A stretch of DNA of 51,837 nt from Puniceicoccaceae bacterium. GTDB taxonomy: Bacteria; Verrucomicrobiota; Verrucomicrobiia; Opitutales; Coraliomargaritaceae. The stretch is taken from the NCBI GenBank assembly GCA_022448605.1, contig JAKVCM010000003.1, positions 1 to 51,837 of the forward strand, read 5' to 3'. This document shows positions 18,102-25,883 of this stretch, in pieces (the first letter of the stretch is position 1; each line of letters begins with the position of its first letter). The position numbers and the translations under genes are program-made. The notes below the pieces were generated by a model, which ran no database searches, was not told where the DNA came from, and worked only from the letters and a program-made list of their open reading frames with translations.

Positions 18102-18956
18102 ATGATTTCATCGATTGTTACGCATCCGGGCGGCGCTCATAAAGACGACTTCCTCGCTTGCGCAGTGCTACTCACACAAGCGCCTGTCGCCATTCAAAGG
18201 CGGGATCCTACCGAAGTAGATCTTACTGATGCCTCCGTCGCCGTGATCGACATTGGTCACCATCATGATGCCTCACTCCACAACTTCGACCACCATCAGC
18301 TTCCTCGCGATCATGTGCCCACATGCGCACTCTCGCTCGTTCTTCAGCACCTCGGCATCTACGAAGACAGCCGCGAATTTTGCAGCTGGCTTGAAATCGC
18401 TGAATGGTTCGACTGCAGGGGTCCAGTGGACACTGCCAAATGGCTCGGTATCGAGCGTGACACTTTGGGTAAGCTCAACTCACCGATCGACATCACTATC
18501 CTTCACCGCTTTGGTAGTAAGACAGAACACAAACCGAGCGAACCGATCTGGGAGATCATGCGCATGATTGGCCAAGACTTGGTCGATTACGTGACCAATT
18601 TGCGCAAGCGCCTCGACTTTGTGGCTCGGCACGCGAAAGTCTGGACTTTCGATGGTTTCAAAGCTCTCTTCATGCCACGTACTGACCCCATGCCTGAGGA
18701 TGCCTCATCTGGGCTTGGCTATCACGTCGAGAAACTCGGTTTAGAAAACGAAATCCTAGCGCTCGTCTATCCCGATAGCCGAGGCACTGGCTACGGTATG
18801 CGCCGCTTCAACGACGATCTCCGCATGGAATTCACCCAATTAAAAGAGGAAACTGACGTACACTTTGCTCACGCTCGTGGCTTCATCGCTAAGACCTCTT
18901 CCGCCAAAGTCGACCGGCTCAAGCAGCTCGTCTCATTAGCTTACAAAAAAGCTTGA
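18102..18956 (+). CDS. MYG1-family (UPF0160) metal-dependent protein, DHH-like
   Basis: A 284-residue protein of the MYG1 family, whose eukaryotic members act as 3'-5' RNA exonucleases. Seen: the N-terminal signature 'VTHPGGAHKDDFLACA' (His8, His13, Asp15, Asp16), the DHH-type motif 'HNFDHHQ' (Asp63-His64-His65) and the C-terminal family segment 'ARGFIAKTSS'. Metal ligands appear intact. Length is shorter than eukaryotic MYG1 (~340-376) but normal for bacterial members. Substrate in bacteria is not established. It is monocistronic between the upstream terminator and a convergent cassette. Confidence 0.9.
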   Translation: MISSIVTHPGGAHKDDFLACAVLLTQAPVAIQRRDPTEVDLTDASVAVIDIGHHHDASLHNFDHHQLPRDHVPTCALSLVLQHLGIYEDSREFCSWLEIAEWFDCRGPVDTAKWLGIERDTLGKLNSPIDITILHRFGSKTEHKPSEPIWEIMRMIGQDLVDYVTNLRKRLDFVARHAKVWTFDGFKALFMPRTDPMPEDASSGLGYHVEKLGLENEILALVYPDSRGTGYGMRRFNDDLRMEFTQLKEETDVHFAHARGFIAKTSSAKVDRLKQLVSLAYKKA

Positions 18957-19002
18957 TACTCTAATTGAGCCATCAATCAGCTCTACCAACTCTACCTTTA
19001 AA

Positions 19003-20181
19003 CTACTTATCCTCTTTCCAGCCTTGCTGGATCGCGAGATCATTTACAAAAGACCACATCGGATAGTCGTTCGAAATGAGCCTGTGGCGATGCATGTATT
19101 GGAGCGCTTCATCTAAAGACAAAACTTGGTTCTTTTCGTCCTCCATCTCGGGCGGCGCTATTTTTTTGAGCTTGGCTGCATACTGTGCGATTAAATTGTC
19201 GGCCTCTGCACGAGCACTTGCGTCCTCTTCATATTTAAGTGATTCCAGTAAGCGAAGGGCTTTTGGCTGACCTTCTAAGGCTCGCGCATGCTGACGTAAT
19301 TCTTCTGCAATTTCACTACGCTTAGAAAGCGTTGACTCCTCAGAGAGTCGGCCATCAGTGCCACCATCAATTGCTCTGGGGCGTAGCGGACGATACCAAA
19401 TGTTGCGAAAACGAACTGGATTACCGTGATCTTGTAGCATTAAAGCACCCAACTCTGGAAAAATTCGGTCCAGCGGCTTACGCTTCTTATGCCCACTCCC
19501 ACCTTCCAAGGGTGTGTTATCTTGAACGACAACGCCGTTAAGTAGAACCGTCAGTGATCCGTGATCTAAAATCACTCCGTCACGAGCAATTGGGCGACGA
19601 AATATGATATCATAGCTTTGCCACTCACCGCTTGGACGTAAGGCATTGACCGCTGGTGGCATAATACCATAAACCGCCCCCGCAGTGCCATCGGCATAGG
19701 TGGGGTTTTTGAAGTTATCGAGAACCTGCACTTCGACCATACCGCCCATGAAAAAGACGCCGCTATTACCTCGCCCTTGGCCTTTCCCGACGATCTCGGT
19801 CGGAGCACGCCATTCAATATGCAACTGTAAATCGCCTAGTTCAGCTATGCTTGAAAGCTTACCTGCGCCACGCATGCTCTGTAGTGCCCCCTCAACAACA
19901 ATCCAGTCTTGATCACGTTCGTCTGCGGGTCGATCGTGCCGCCAGTTCTCATGAAAAGATGCCTCAGTGCCATCAAACAAGACTATGGCGTCGGAGGGTG
20001 GCTGCGCAATTTTCGCAGCAGGTATGACGACCGGGGGCAATGGGCGATTATGGTCATGCACCGCCCAGGGATGATGATTGTCAGGTGGATCGCCAAAAAA
20101 AGCGCTTTTTGCAGCGATTGCTCCAGAAGTAGCGAGCGAGACGGTTAAGATAAGAAATGTTTTATTCAATCTATTCATCAT
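19003..20181 (-). CDS. DUF1080 (3-keto-disaccharide hydrolase) family secreted protein
   Basis: A 392-residue exported protein. An N-terminal signal peptide precedes the DUF1080 fold (~45-270), a concanavalin-like jelly roll: 'AIVLFDGTEASFHENWRH', 'DWIVVEGALQSMRG', 'LHIEWRAP', 'RGNSGVFFMGGMVEVQVLD', 'GEWQSYDIIFRRP' and 'LQDHGNPVRFRNIWYRPL'. Characterised members hydrolyse 3-keto-glycosides. A helical C-terminal region (~285-392) is not part of the core and is unassigned. It is the last gene of a three-gene leftward operon, 14 bases after the oxidoreductase gene, which could supply the 3-keto substrate. A start at 20178 is equally possible. Confidence 0.88.
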   Translation of the reverse strand: MMNRLNKTFLILTVSLATSGAIAAKSAFFGDPPDNHHPWAVHDHNRPLPPVVIPAAKIAQPPSDAIVLFDGTEASFHENWRHDRPADERDQDWIVVEGALQSMRGAGKLSSIAELGDLQLHIEWRAPTEIVGKGQGRGNSGVFFMGGMVEVQVLDNFKNPTYADGTAGAVYGIMPPAVNALRPSGEWQSYDIIFRRPIARDGVILDHGSLTVLLNGVVVQDNTPLEGGSGHKKRKPLDRIFPELGALMLQDHGNPVRFRNIWYRPLRPRAIDGGTDGRLSEESTLSKRSEIAEELRQHARALEGQPKALRLLESLKYEEDASARAEADNLIAQYAAKLKKIAPPEMEDEKNQVLSLDEALQYMHRHRLISNDYPMWSFVNDLAIQQGWKEDK

Positions 20182-20195
20182 TTAATTGCCCAAGA

Positions 20196-21569
20196 TTATG
20201 ACCAAAGATCTTCCCCATATTGCCACCCATCGCGGACAGGTTCTTTTATAAATGCATTTAACTCTGGACGGTTCAAGACACCCTTGACTGGGTCCCATTC
20301 GATACGCCCGCCGAAGCGCTGTGCTAATACCCCAAGAAGTGCAACCTCAGTCAAGGGTGCGGCATAGTCAAAGTTTGAGCCACACTCAGAGAGATCGCCT
20401 TTGATTGCAGCCACCCATTCGGCAAAAGGCCCCTCTTGCTTTATACGAGGGTATTTTTCCTCAATAATGACATTTTCTTTAAATTCTTTAAAAGCCTCTC
20501 TGCTCGTTAGGCGAGGGTTGTTGGACCGATTATCTAAATAAGCATTTTGTTTCTCACCATACCAAAAAGAACCCCCATCTGGTATATTACCTAAGTCCCA
20601 ATCTGGCGGTGATTTAATGGGGGGGCCCCCATTACGGGACCCCTCATACCAATACATGGAGCAAGCTGACTTATCGCCACGAACGGGGAAGTCATAGCGC
20701 ACGACGCTATAATCGGGAATCATACCTTCGAGCGCAGGACCTCGCTCCACGCATTCGACCACAGTCGGATCGTAAAGATCTAAAATCCAGACTGGACCAT
20801 CACCTGTGTGGCAAAACCAATCACCAAATTGCCCCGTTCCGAGATCATTAAAACTGCGCCATGTAAGAGGATGGTAGATTTCATTGTAAGTAGTATCTCG
20901 GGCCGGACCTAACCAAAGATCCCAGTCGACTTCTTCAGGAATGGGCTGAACTTCAAGAGGCATTTGAACTGGTTTATTGAAATACTTACTATCCCAATTT
21001 GGCCCGCTCACACCTAAGTGCACTTCAGTGATCTGACCGAAGACGTCGGCTTCATACCACTCGCGCATTGTACGTATGCCATCGCTAGTATGACCTTGAT
21101 TAGCCATGTTCGTGACAACGTCATATTTATCCTTCGCCTTACGTAATGTGCGTGCCTCCCAAATATTATGAGTGAGAGGTTTTTGCGTGCAAACGTGCTT
21201 GCCTCTCTGCATCGAATCCAAGGTAGCTGCAAAATGCGTGTGGTCAGGGGTATTAATGCAGACAGCATCAATCTCGCTTCCCATTTTATCGAGCATGACC
21301 CGAAAATCAGAATAGATGGGTGTGCCTTTTCTTGCTGCCCATTCTGGAAAACGACGGCGATCAATATCGCAAAGTGCGACAATATTTTCCCCCATACACC
21401 CATTGTAGGCCATTCCTGCAATTCCAGCAGCACCAATCATCGCAATATTAACCTTACTATTGGCCGAAGGACCCGCCTGCCCAATTGAGAACCGTGGTAG
21501 AATAAAGGCCCCCGCGGTCGTCACTGCAGTAGTTTTGAGAAAAGTGCGACGATTAATCGAAGTCTTCAT
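20196..21569 (-). CDS. Tat-exported Gfo/Idh/MocA-family oxidoreductase
   Basis: A 457-residue NAD(P)-dependent sugar oxidoreductase. The N-terminus has a twin-arginine signal, 'NRRTFLKTTAVTTAGAFILP', so the folded cofactor-loaded enzyme is exported to the periplasm. The Rossmann domain follows ('VNIAMIGAAGIAGMAYNG', 'IVALCDIDRRR', 'DAVCINTPDHTHF'). The catalytic Lys motif reads 'CTQKPLTHN', with Gln where many relatives have Glu. The C-terminal substrate domain has 'TWRSFNDLGTGQFGDWFCHT'. Family members of this type oxidise the C3 hydroxyl of glycosides or act on inositols; the DUF1080 and ThuA neighbours favour 3-keto-sugar chemistry. The exact sugar is unknown. Confidence 0.9.
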   Translation of the reverse strand: MKTSINRRTFLKTTAVTTAGAFILPRFSIGQAGPSANSKVNIAMIGAAGIAGMAYNGCMGENIVALCDIDRRRFPEWAARKGTPIYSDFRVMLDKMGSEIDAVCINTPDHTHFAATLDSMQRGKHVCTQKPLTHNIWEARTLRKAKDKYDVVTNMANQGHTSDGIRTMREWYEADVFGQITEVHLGVSGPNWDSKYFNKPVQMPLEVQPIPEEVDWDLWLGPARDTTYNEIYHPLTWRSFNDLGTGQFGDWFCHTGDGPVWILDLYDPTVVECVERGPALEGMIPDYSVVRYDFPVRGDKSACSMYWYEGSRNGGPPIKSPPDWDLGNIPDGGSFWYGEKQNAYLDNRSNNPRLTSREAFKEFKENVIIEEKYPRIKQEGPFAEWVAAIKGDLSECGSNFDYAAPLTEVALLGVLAQRFGGRIEWDPVKGVLNRPELNAFIKEPVRDGWQYGEDLWS

Positions 21570-21599
21570 AGTCTTTATGAATGATCTATTGTAGTAGAT

Positions 21600-22574
21600 T
21601 TAATTTTCGAGAAATGCGCTTGGGCTAGTATCTGCCTCGATGTCACCAGTGGCAAATTGGATGCCTGCAAGAAAGTGCTTGAGCAACAATGGATTGGTAT
21701 AAATGTGATGATTGTGTCCTAGGTTAGTATAAAAAACACGTCCTTCACCGACGCTCTGTACCCAACTAATTGCATAATCGCCGCAAGTTCTGCGTAATGG
21801 CACCTTCGTCATAGGCTCATCGCTTCGCTCAACATCCAAACTTAATAGCACGCGCAGCTTTTCACGCGAATAAGGCTCTTCTTTGAACTGGTAGATCTCC
21901 TCCTGAATCCGAAAATCAGACATATCGCCGAAGACAGGCTTTATCAGCGCGTGTTCTGGGTCTTCAATCAAGATTGTCACATTATGACGCCAGCTCCAGG
22001 GATGACCCCAAAAATAACCACCTATCATATTCCCGTAGTCTTCGTCTTCGTAACAGGAATCCGTCGCGGCGTGGATACCTACCAGGCCACCACCAGCATG
22101 GACAAACTGAACTAAATTAGCGATCAAACGCTCATGCCTTGCATGGAGCCAGCTCCATTGCTCATCACTGAAGTTCTCACGTAACTTGTTCGGTGGCATG
22201 AAAAAATCTAGTGTCGGACTGAGTAAGACGACCGTATCAAAAGTCTTCAATACTTCGATCTCGAAGTTTTCAGGGTCGTCGCTAATCAATGCTTCATAGG
22301 CACCCGTCTTGATTCCCATCCGATCCAGCGCTACCTTACCGGTGGCAATGGAGGCATGCCTAAAGCCCGCAGTGGCACTAAAGATTAAAATCTTGCGAGG
22401 CGAATCAGGCACTGCCAGAGCAATGTCCGGTAAGGCAGCCTCAATGGCTTCGAGTCTTTTTTGAGGAACAGGCTCATCATTAAAGGACGGTTTCCAGTCA
22501 AAGGTCGTTACTTCAGAAAAAGCGAACTGAGCCGCAAGTAAGAAACTGAAAAGAAAATTTATGGGATAATTCAT
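21600..22574 (-). CDS. ThuA-like domain secreted protein
   Basis: A 324-residue protein with a Sec signal peptide (MNYPINFLFSFLLAAQFAFS) and a ThuA / class-I amidotransferase-like fold: 'RKILIFSATAGFRHASIATG' near residue 60, 'VVLLSPTLDFF', 'FVHAGGGLVGIHAATD' and the family signature 'YAISWVQSVGEGRVFYTNLGHN' near the C-terminus. ThuA proteins accompany sugar oxidoreductases such as the trehalose-utilisation pair ThuAB and act on keto-glycosides. It is the first gene of the operon with the Gfo-type oxidoreductase (30-base gap) and the DUF1080 protein. All three are predicted to be exported. Confidence 0.9.
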   Translation of the reverse strand: MNYPINFLFSFLLAAQFAFSEVTTFDWKPSFNDEPVPQKRLEAIEAALPDIALAVPDSPRKILIFSATAGFRHASIATGKVALDRMGIKTGAYEALISDDPENFEIEVLKTFDTVVLLSPTLDFFMPPNKLRENFSDEQWSWLHARHERLIANLVQFVHAGGGLVGIHAATDSCYEDEDYGNMIGGYFWGHPWSWRHNVTILIEDPEHALIKPVFGDMSDFRIQEEIYQFKEEPYSREKLRVLLSLDVERSDEPMTKVPLRRTCGDYAISWVQSVGEGRVFYTNLGHNHHIYTNPLLLKHFLAGIQFATGDIEADTSPSAFLEN

Positions 22575-22725
22575 AGGGAGTATAAAGGATGATTAAGCCA
22601 ATTTCAGATGGTATTTAAGTTAAACACCTAAGATGCACATTACACCAAGCTACGAATGTAGACATTGGATCTTTAGCCTGAATCGTTGGATATTTTTATT
22701 AAAGGCATCTATTTATATAGATAAA

Positions 22726-23478
22726 TTAAAGATCCGAAGTATTCAAGCGTCTTCGGATACGCATCAAGCCCCGCGTCATAAACCAAAGGTCTCTCCAGAG
22801 CCTCAGCTTACTACCAGGTATCTCTTGCCACATGATCGGTAGCTCGGTAACCGGCCAAGCACCTTGTTCCAAAGTTGCTAGTAATTCCACATCAAAGACA
22901 AAGCCGTCCTCCACGAGACGCTCGCTGACTGCACGGTAAGACCTACCTGAGATCACTTTAGCACCACACTGTGTATCCATCCATTTCAAGCCAAGAATGC
23001 TACGCACTAGTGCTCGAAAAAAGTGAAAGGTCGCCTTTCGAAGCAATGAGCGGTCCACAGTCAGTGAGCCAGAAAAATGGCGCACAGCGACAAAGCTCAT
23101 ATCTAGATTTTCGCTATCACTTGCGCAATTTAACATACGCATAAGTTCAGGCGCGCTGACCGCTCCATCGGCATCGACGAACGCATAATAATCGGCATCG
23201 GGAAATTCCTGCCAACTTTGGTAAATGGCACCCCCCTTAAAGCTACGCTCTGGGTGGAGGTGTAAAAGCACGTCTGAATAAATTTGACTGAATTTTTCCT
23301 TGAGCCGCTCCAATTGCACAACTTCTTCAGTATCCGAACCATCATCTGCGATCACCCAAGTTATATTCAAACCTGATACGGCTAATTCTTTTGCCAATTT
23401 CACCCCAAAGTGCTCTAGTCGAACTGAATCATTCCAGACGGGAGTCACGAGTAAGAACTTTGGTAGCATAGCAGGCAT
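22726..23478 (-). CDS. Glycosyltransferase family 2 (dolichyl-phosphate mannosyltransferase-like)
   Basis: A 250-residue GT-A fold transferase without membrane helices. Visible: N-terminal 'FLLVTPVWNDSVRLEHFG', the nucleotide-binding 'WVIADDGSD' (~40-48), 'SFKGGAIYQSW', the metal-binding 'AFVDADGAV' (~100-108) and 'DTQCGAKVISG' (~168-178), a signature of DPM1-like enzymes that charge lipid carriers. It is divergent from a TIGR03663 membrane protein (87 bases between starts), so lipid-linked sugar transfer is a reasonable inferred shared role. A start at 23469 is also possible. Confidence 0.9.
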   Translation of the reverse strand: MPAMLPKFLLVTPVWNDSVRLEHFGVKLAKELAVSGLNITWVIADDGSDTEEVVQLERLKEKFSQIYSDVLLHLHPERSFKGGAIYQSWQEFPDADYYAFVDADGAVSAPELMRMLNCASDSENLDMSFVAVRHFSGSLTVDRSLLRKATFHFFRALVRSILGLKWMDTQCGAKVISGRSYRAVSERLVEDGFVFDVELLATLEQGAWPVTELPIMWQEIPGSKLRLWRDLWFMTRGLMRIRRRLNTSDL

Positions 23479-23565
23479 ATCATGTGAGAAAAAACAACCA
23501 CAAGTAATTGCTCAACAGCAAAGCAGGTTTGCAGATTGCGGCCAAGTCCGTCTCAATTATCATAA

Positions 23566-25077
23566 ATGCACCATCGAACTCTTGTATGCCTCACCTGGCT
23601 CATAATCGTCACCTTTGCGAGTGGGCTACGCTTAAGTAAGCTAGAGACACGCCCCTTCCATGCAGACGAAGCGACAGGCGCCCGTATCCTATCGCAGCGA
23701 CTAGCAGGCGAATATCAGTTCAATCCAAACCATTTCCATGGGCCATTACTTAGCTTATTGACCGAGCCGCTTGCGCGACTGCGTAATGAAACGACCTGGC
23801 AAAGTCTCTCAATCGAAACACTTCGCCTGAGCCCTGCAATAGCTGGTATTCTACTATGCCTCACGCCTCTGCTCTGGCGGCGGGTAATGGGTGAGTATGG
23901 AGCGGCATTGAGTGCTGCCCTGCTAGCCACCTCACCCATGCTTGTCTACTATAGCCGTATGTATATTCACGAAAGCTGGCTCGCTCTTTTCGGACTTCTC
24001 GGGCTGACCTTTACCTACCGCTTATACAAAGACCCAAATATAAAAAATGCTCTACTCACTGGCATTTTCATAGGCTGCATGTTCGCCACAAAGGAGACAT
24101 TTGTCATCACGCTATTCGCTTGGATAGTCGGCCTAGTCGCTTGTTTTGCCCTCATTCAAATCAATCGAAATCCGGAAAAACAAAAATTCACAAACTATCT
24201 CATCTACGCCGGTCTCGCCAGCTTGAGCGCCTTATTGGTGTCTGCTTTTTTCTATAGCAACGGCTTTCGCAATTCAGAGGGCATCGCCGACGCTTTTCAA
24301 ACCTACCAAGTCTACGAAACCACACTCGGACACGATAAGCCACTCACATACTATATCGGCTTACTCCTTTGGCCTGAGCACCTGCTCGGCCAATGGTGGA
24401 CAGAAGGCACAGTCTTCCTTTTAGCGGTCGCGACTTGTGTCATCGCTATGGGTTCGACCAAGCTACGCAGCGCCATCGTATTAATTGCCCTAGCCTCCAT
24501 CATACAAGTCGGGATCTACAGCAGCATCGATTATAAAACTCCTTGGTTGATGCTCTTACCATGGGCGCATGTCTGCCTGCTCGCAGGCCTCTGCCTTAGC
24601 GTGATTCGGCCATCCCATCGTATCACTCAAATCTGCATCGGATGTTTTATATTTGTGGTGCTTGTTTATCAAACTCAGCAAAGCATTGCCGCTAACCAGC
24701 ACTTTGAGAATGATGCCAGACTACCCTATACATACGTGCCGACTAACCGAGATCTGGTATCTTTGGAATCTTGGCTCTTTCAACTTAGCGAGATGACTCC
24801 CGCAATCAAAGACCAAACTATCGTAGTAATCGGCCACGCTTACTGGCCACTGCCTTGGTATCTACGAATGTTTAATAGTATCGGTTACTGGGATCAACCC
24901 GAGATAAAGATGATAGATGCGCCGATCGTCTTTACCATACCAGATTCCAATCAAGCCACCAATGCCCTCCTAAGCGATAGCCATATCGCCTTTCCTCGAG
25001 GACTACGCACCAATGTTTCTATGACTCTCCATCTGCGCAAAGACCTCTGGACAGAATGGATCAATAATCAGCCGTGA
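23566..25077 (+). CDS. TIGR03663/Agl23-like polytopic membrane protein (GT-C glycosyltransferase-like)
   Basis: A 503-residue protein with many predicted membrane helices and the GT-C-like first loop 'LETRPFHADEATGARIL' (residues ~26-42), where the acidic residues correspond to the catalytic pair of ArnT/PMT enzymes. Later motifs are 'YYSRMYIHESWLALFG' and the soluble C-terminal part. This arrangement matches the TIGR03663 'flippase activity-associated' family. It probably transfers a sugar from a lipid carrier at the membrane's outer face; acceptor unknown. Its stop overlaps the next start by four bases (GTGA), so it is coupled to the ApbE gene. Confidence 0.8.
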   Translation: MHHRTLVCLTWLIIVTFASGLRLSKLETRPFHADEATGARILSQRLAGEYQFNPNHFHGPLLSLLTEPLARLRNETTWQSLSIETLRLSPAIAGILLCLTPLLWRRVMGEYGAALSAALLATSPMLVYYSRMYIHESWLALFGLLGLTFTYRLYKDPNIKNALLTGIFIGCMFATKETFVITLFAWIVGLVACFALIQINRNPEKQKFTNYLIYAGLASLSALLVSAFFYSNGFRNSEGIADAFQTYQVYETTLGHDKPLTYYIGLLLWPEHLLGQWWTEGTVFLLAVATCVIAMGSTKLRSAIVLIALASIIQVGIYSSIDYKTPWLMLLPWAHVCLLAGLCLSVIRPSHRITQICIGCFIFVVLVYQTQQSIAANQHFENDARLPYTYVPTNRDLVSLESWLFQLSEMTPAIKDQTIVVIGHAYWPLPWYLRMFNSIGYWDQPEIKMIDAPIVFTIPDSNQATNALLSDSHIAFPRGLRTNVSMTLHLRKDLWTEWINNQP

Positions 25078-25865
25078 GCGACTCACATACTTTCAAGCAC
25101 GATGCAATGAAGACGACCTTTACACTTCGTCTAATACATGCGCAGGCCGAGCATGCCCGTGATGCCGCAAATCAAGCCTTTACACTAATCGATGAAATCG
25201 AAAACGCCCTTAGCCGCTACATACCTGGGAGCGACGTCTCTCAAATTAACCAAATGAAGAGCGGTCAGACCCTCTACATTAGTGAGACTTGCTACGAATG
25301 CATGCGTATCGCTCTCAGAATTTACGTCGATAGCGACGGCCTCTTCGACATCACTCTAGGTAGACAGATTGAGCATCAAAAAAATGCAATGGCAGGCGTC
25401 GTGCCTCGCATCGAGGGGCAACTAATGGTCGACCCAGACCGACCTGTCATTCACTGCGTCGAAGCTGGTCGTGAAATTGACCTTGGCGGTATTGGTAAGG
25501 GCTACGCGCTCGATCGTATCGTGCCGCTCCTTCGTGATTTAGGCATTCAAAGTGGCCTCATCGCCGCTGGTGCCAGTACGCAGCTAGCCTTCGGAGAAAA
25601 TTCATGGAAAATAGAGCTCACGGGCTCAACCAATATGCCAGTGGTAGAACTTAAGAACCAAGCACTAAGTGTATCCGGAATTTCAATACAAGGTAGCCAC
25701 ATTGTCTCCCCTCGTCAGGCAGAACTCACACAGTTTCCCCACGCACGGGTAAGAGTGATTCATAAGGAAGCCGCTTGCGCAGACGCATGGTCGACGGCCT
25801 GCCTACTCATGACAGAAGGTGAAATAGAGACCGTAAAAGATCGAATCAAGATCCATTGTAGCTAG
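25074..25865 (+). CDS. FAD:protein FMN transferase (ApbE family), short form
   Basis: A 263-residue ApbE homologue that would attach FMN to Thr or Ser of target flavoproteins. Motifs: 'FTLIDEIENALSRYIPGSDVS' (~40-60), 'LFDITLGR', the FAD-binding 'EIDLGGIGKGYALDR' (~142-156) and metal/catalytic 'ACADAWSTACLL' (~233-244). It lacks a recognisable signal peptide or lipobox and is shorter than usual (~310-350), so it may be cytoplasmic or have lost export. It starts with GTG in a 4-base overlap with the preceding gene. No obvious target flavoprotein is nearby. Confidence 0.88.
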   Translation: MSDSHTFKHDAMKTTFTLRLIHAQAEHARDAANQAFTLIDEIENALSRYIPGSDVSQINQMKSGQTLYISETCYECMRIALRIYVDSDGLFDITLGRQIEHQKNAMAGVVPRIEGQLMVDPDRPVIHCVEAGREIDLGGIGKGYALDRIVPLLRDLGIQSGLIAAGASTQLAFGENSWKIELTGSTNMPVVELKNQALSVSGISIQGSHIVSPRQAELTQFPHARVRVIHKEAACADAWSTACLLMTEGEIETVKDRIKIHCS

Positions 25866-25883
25866 GCTGCGATCCCTTATCTT

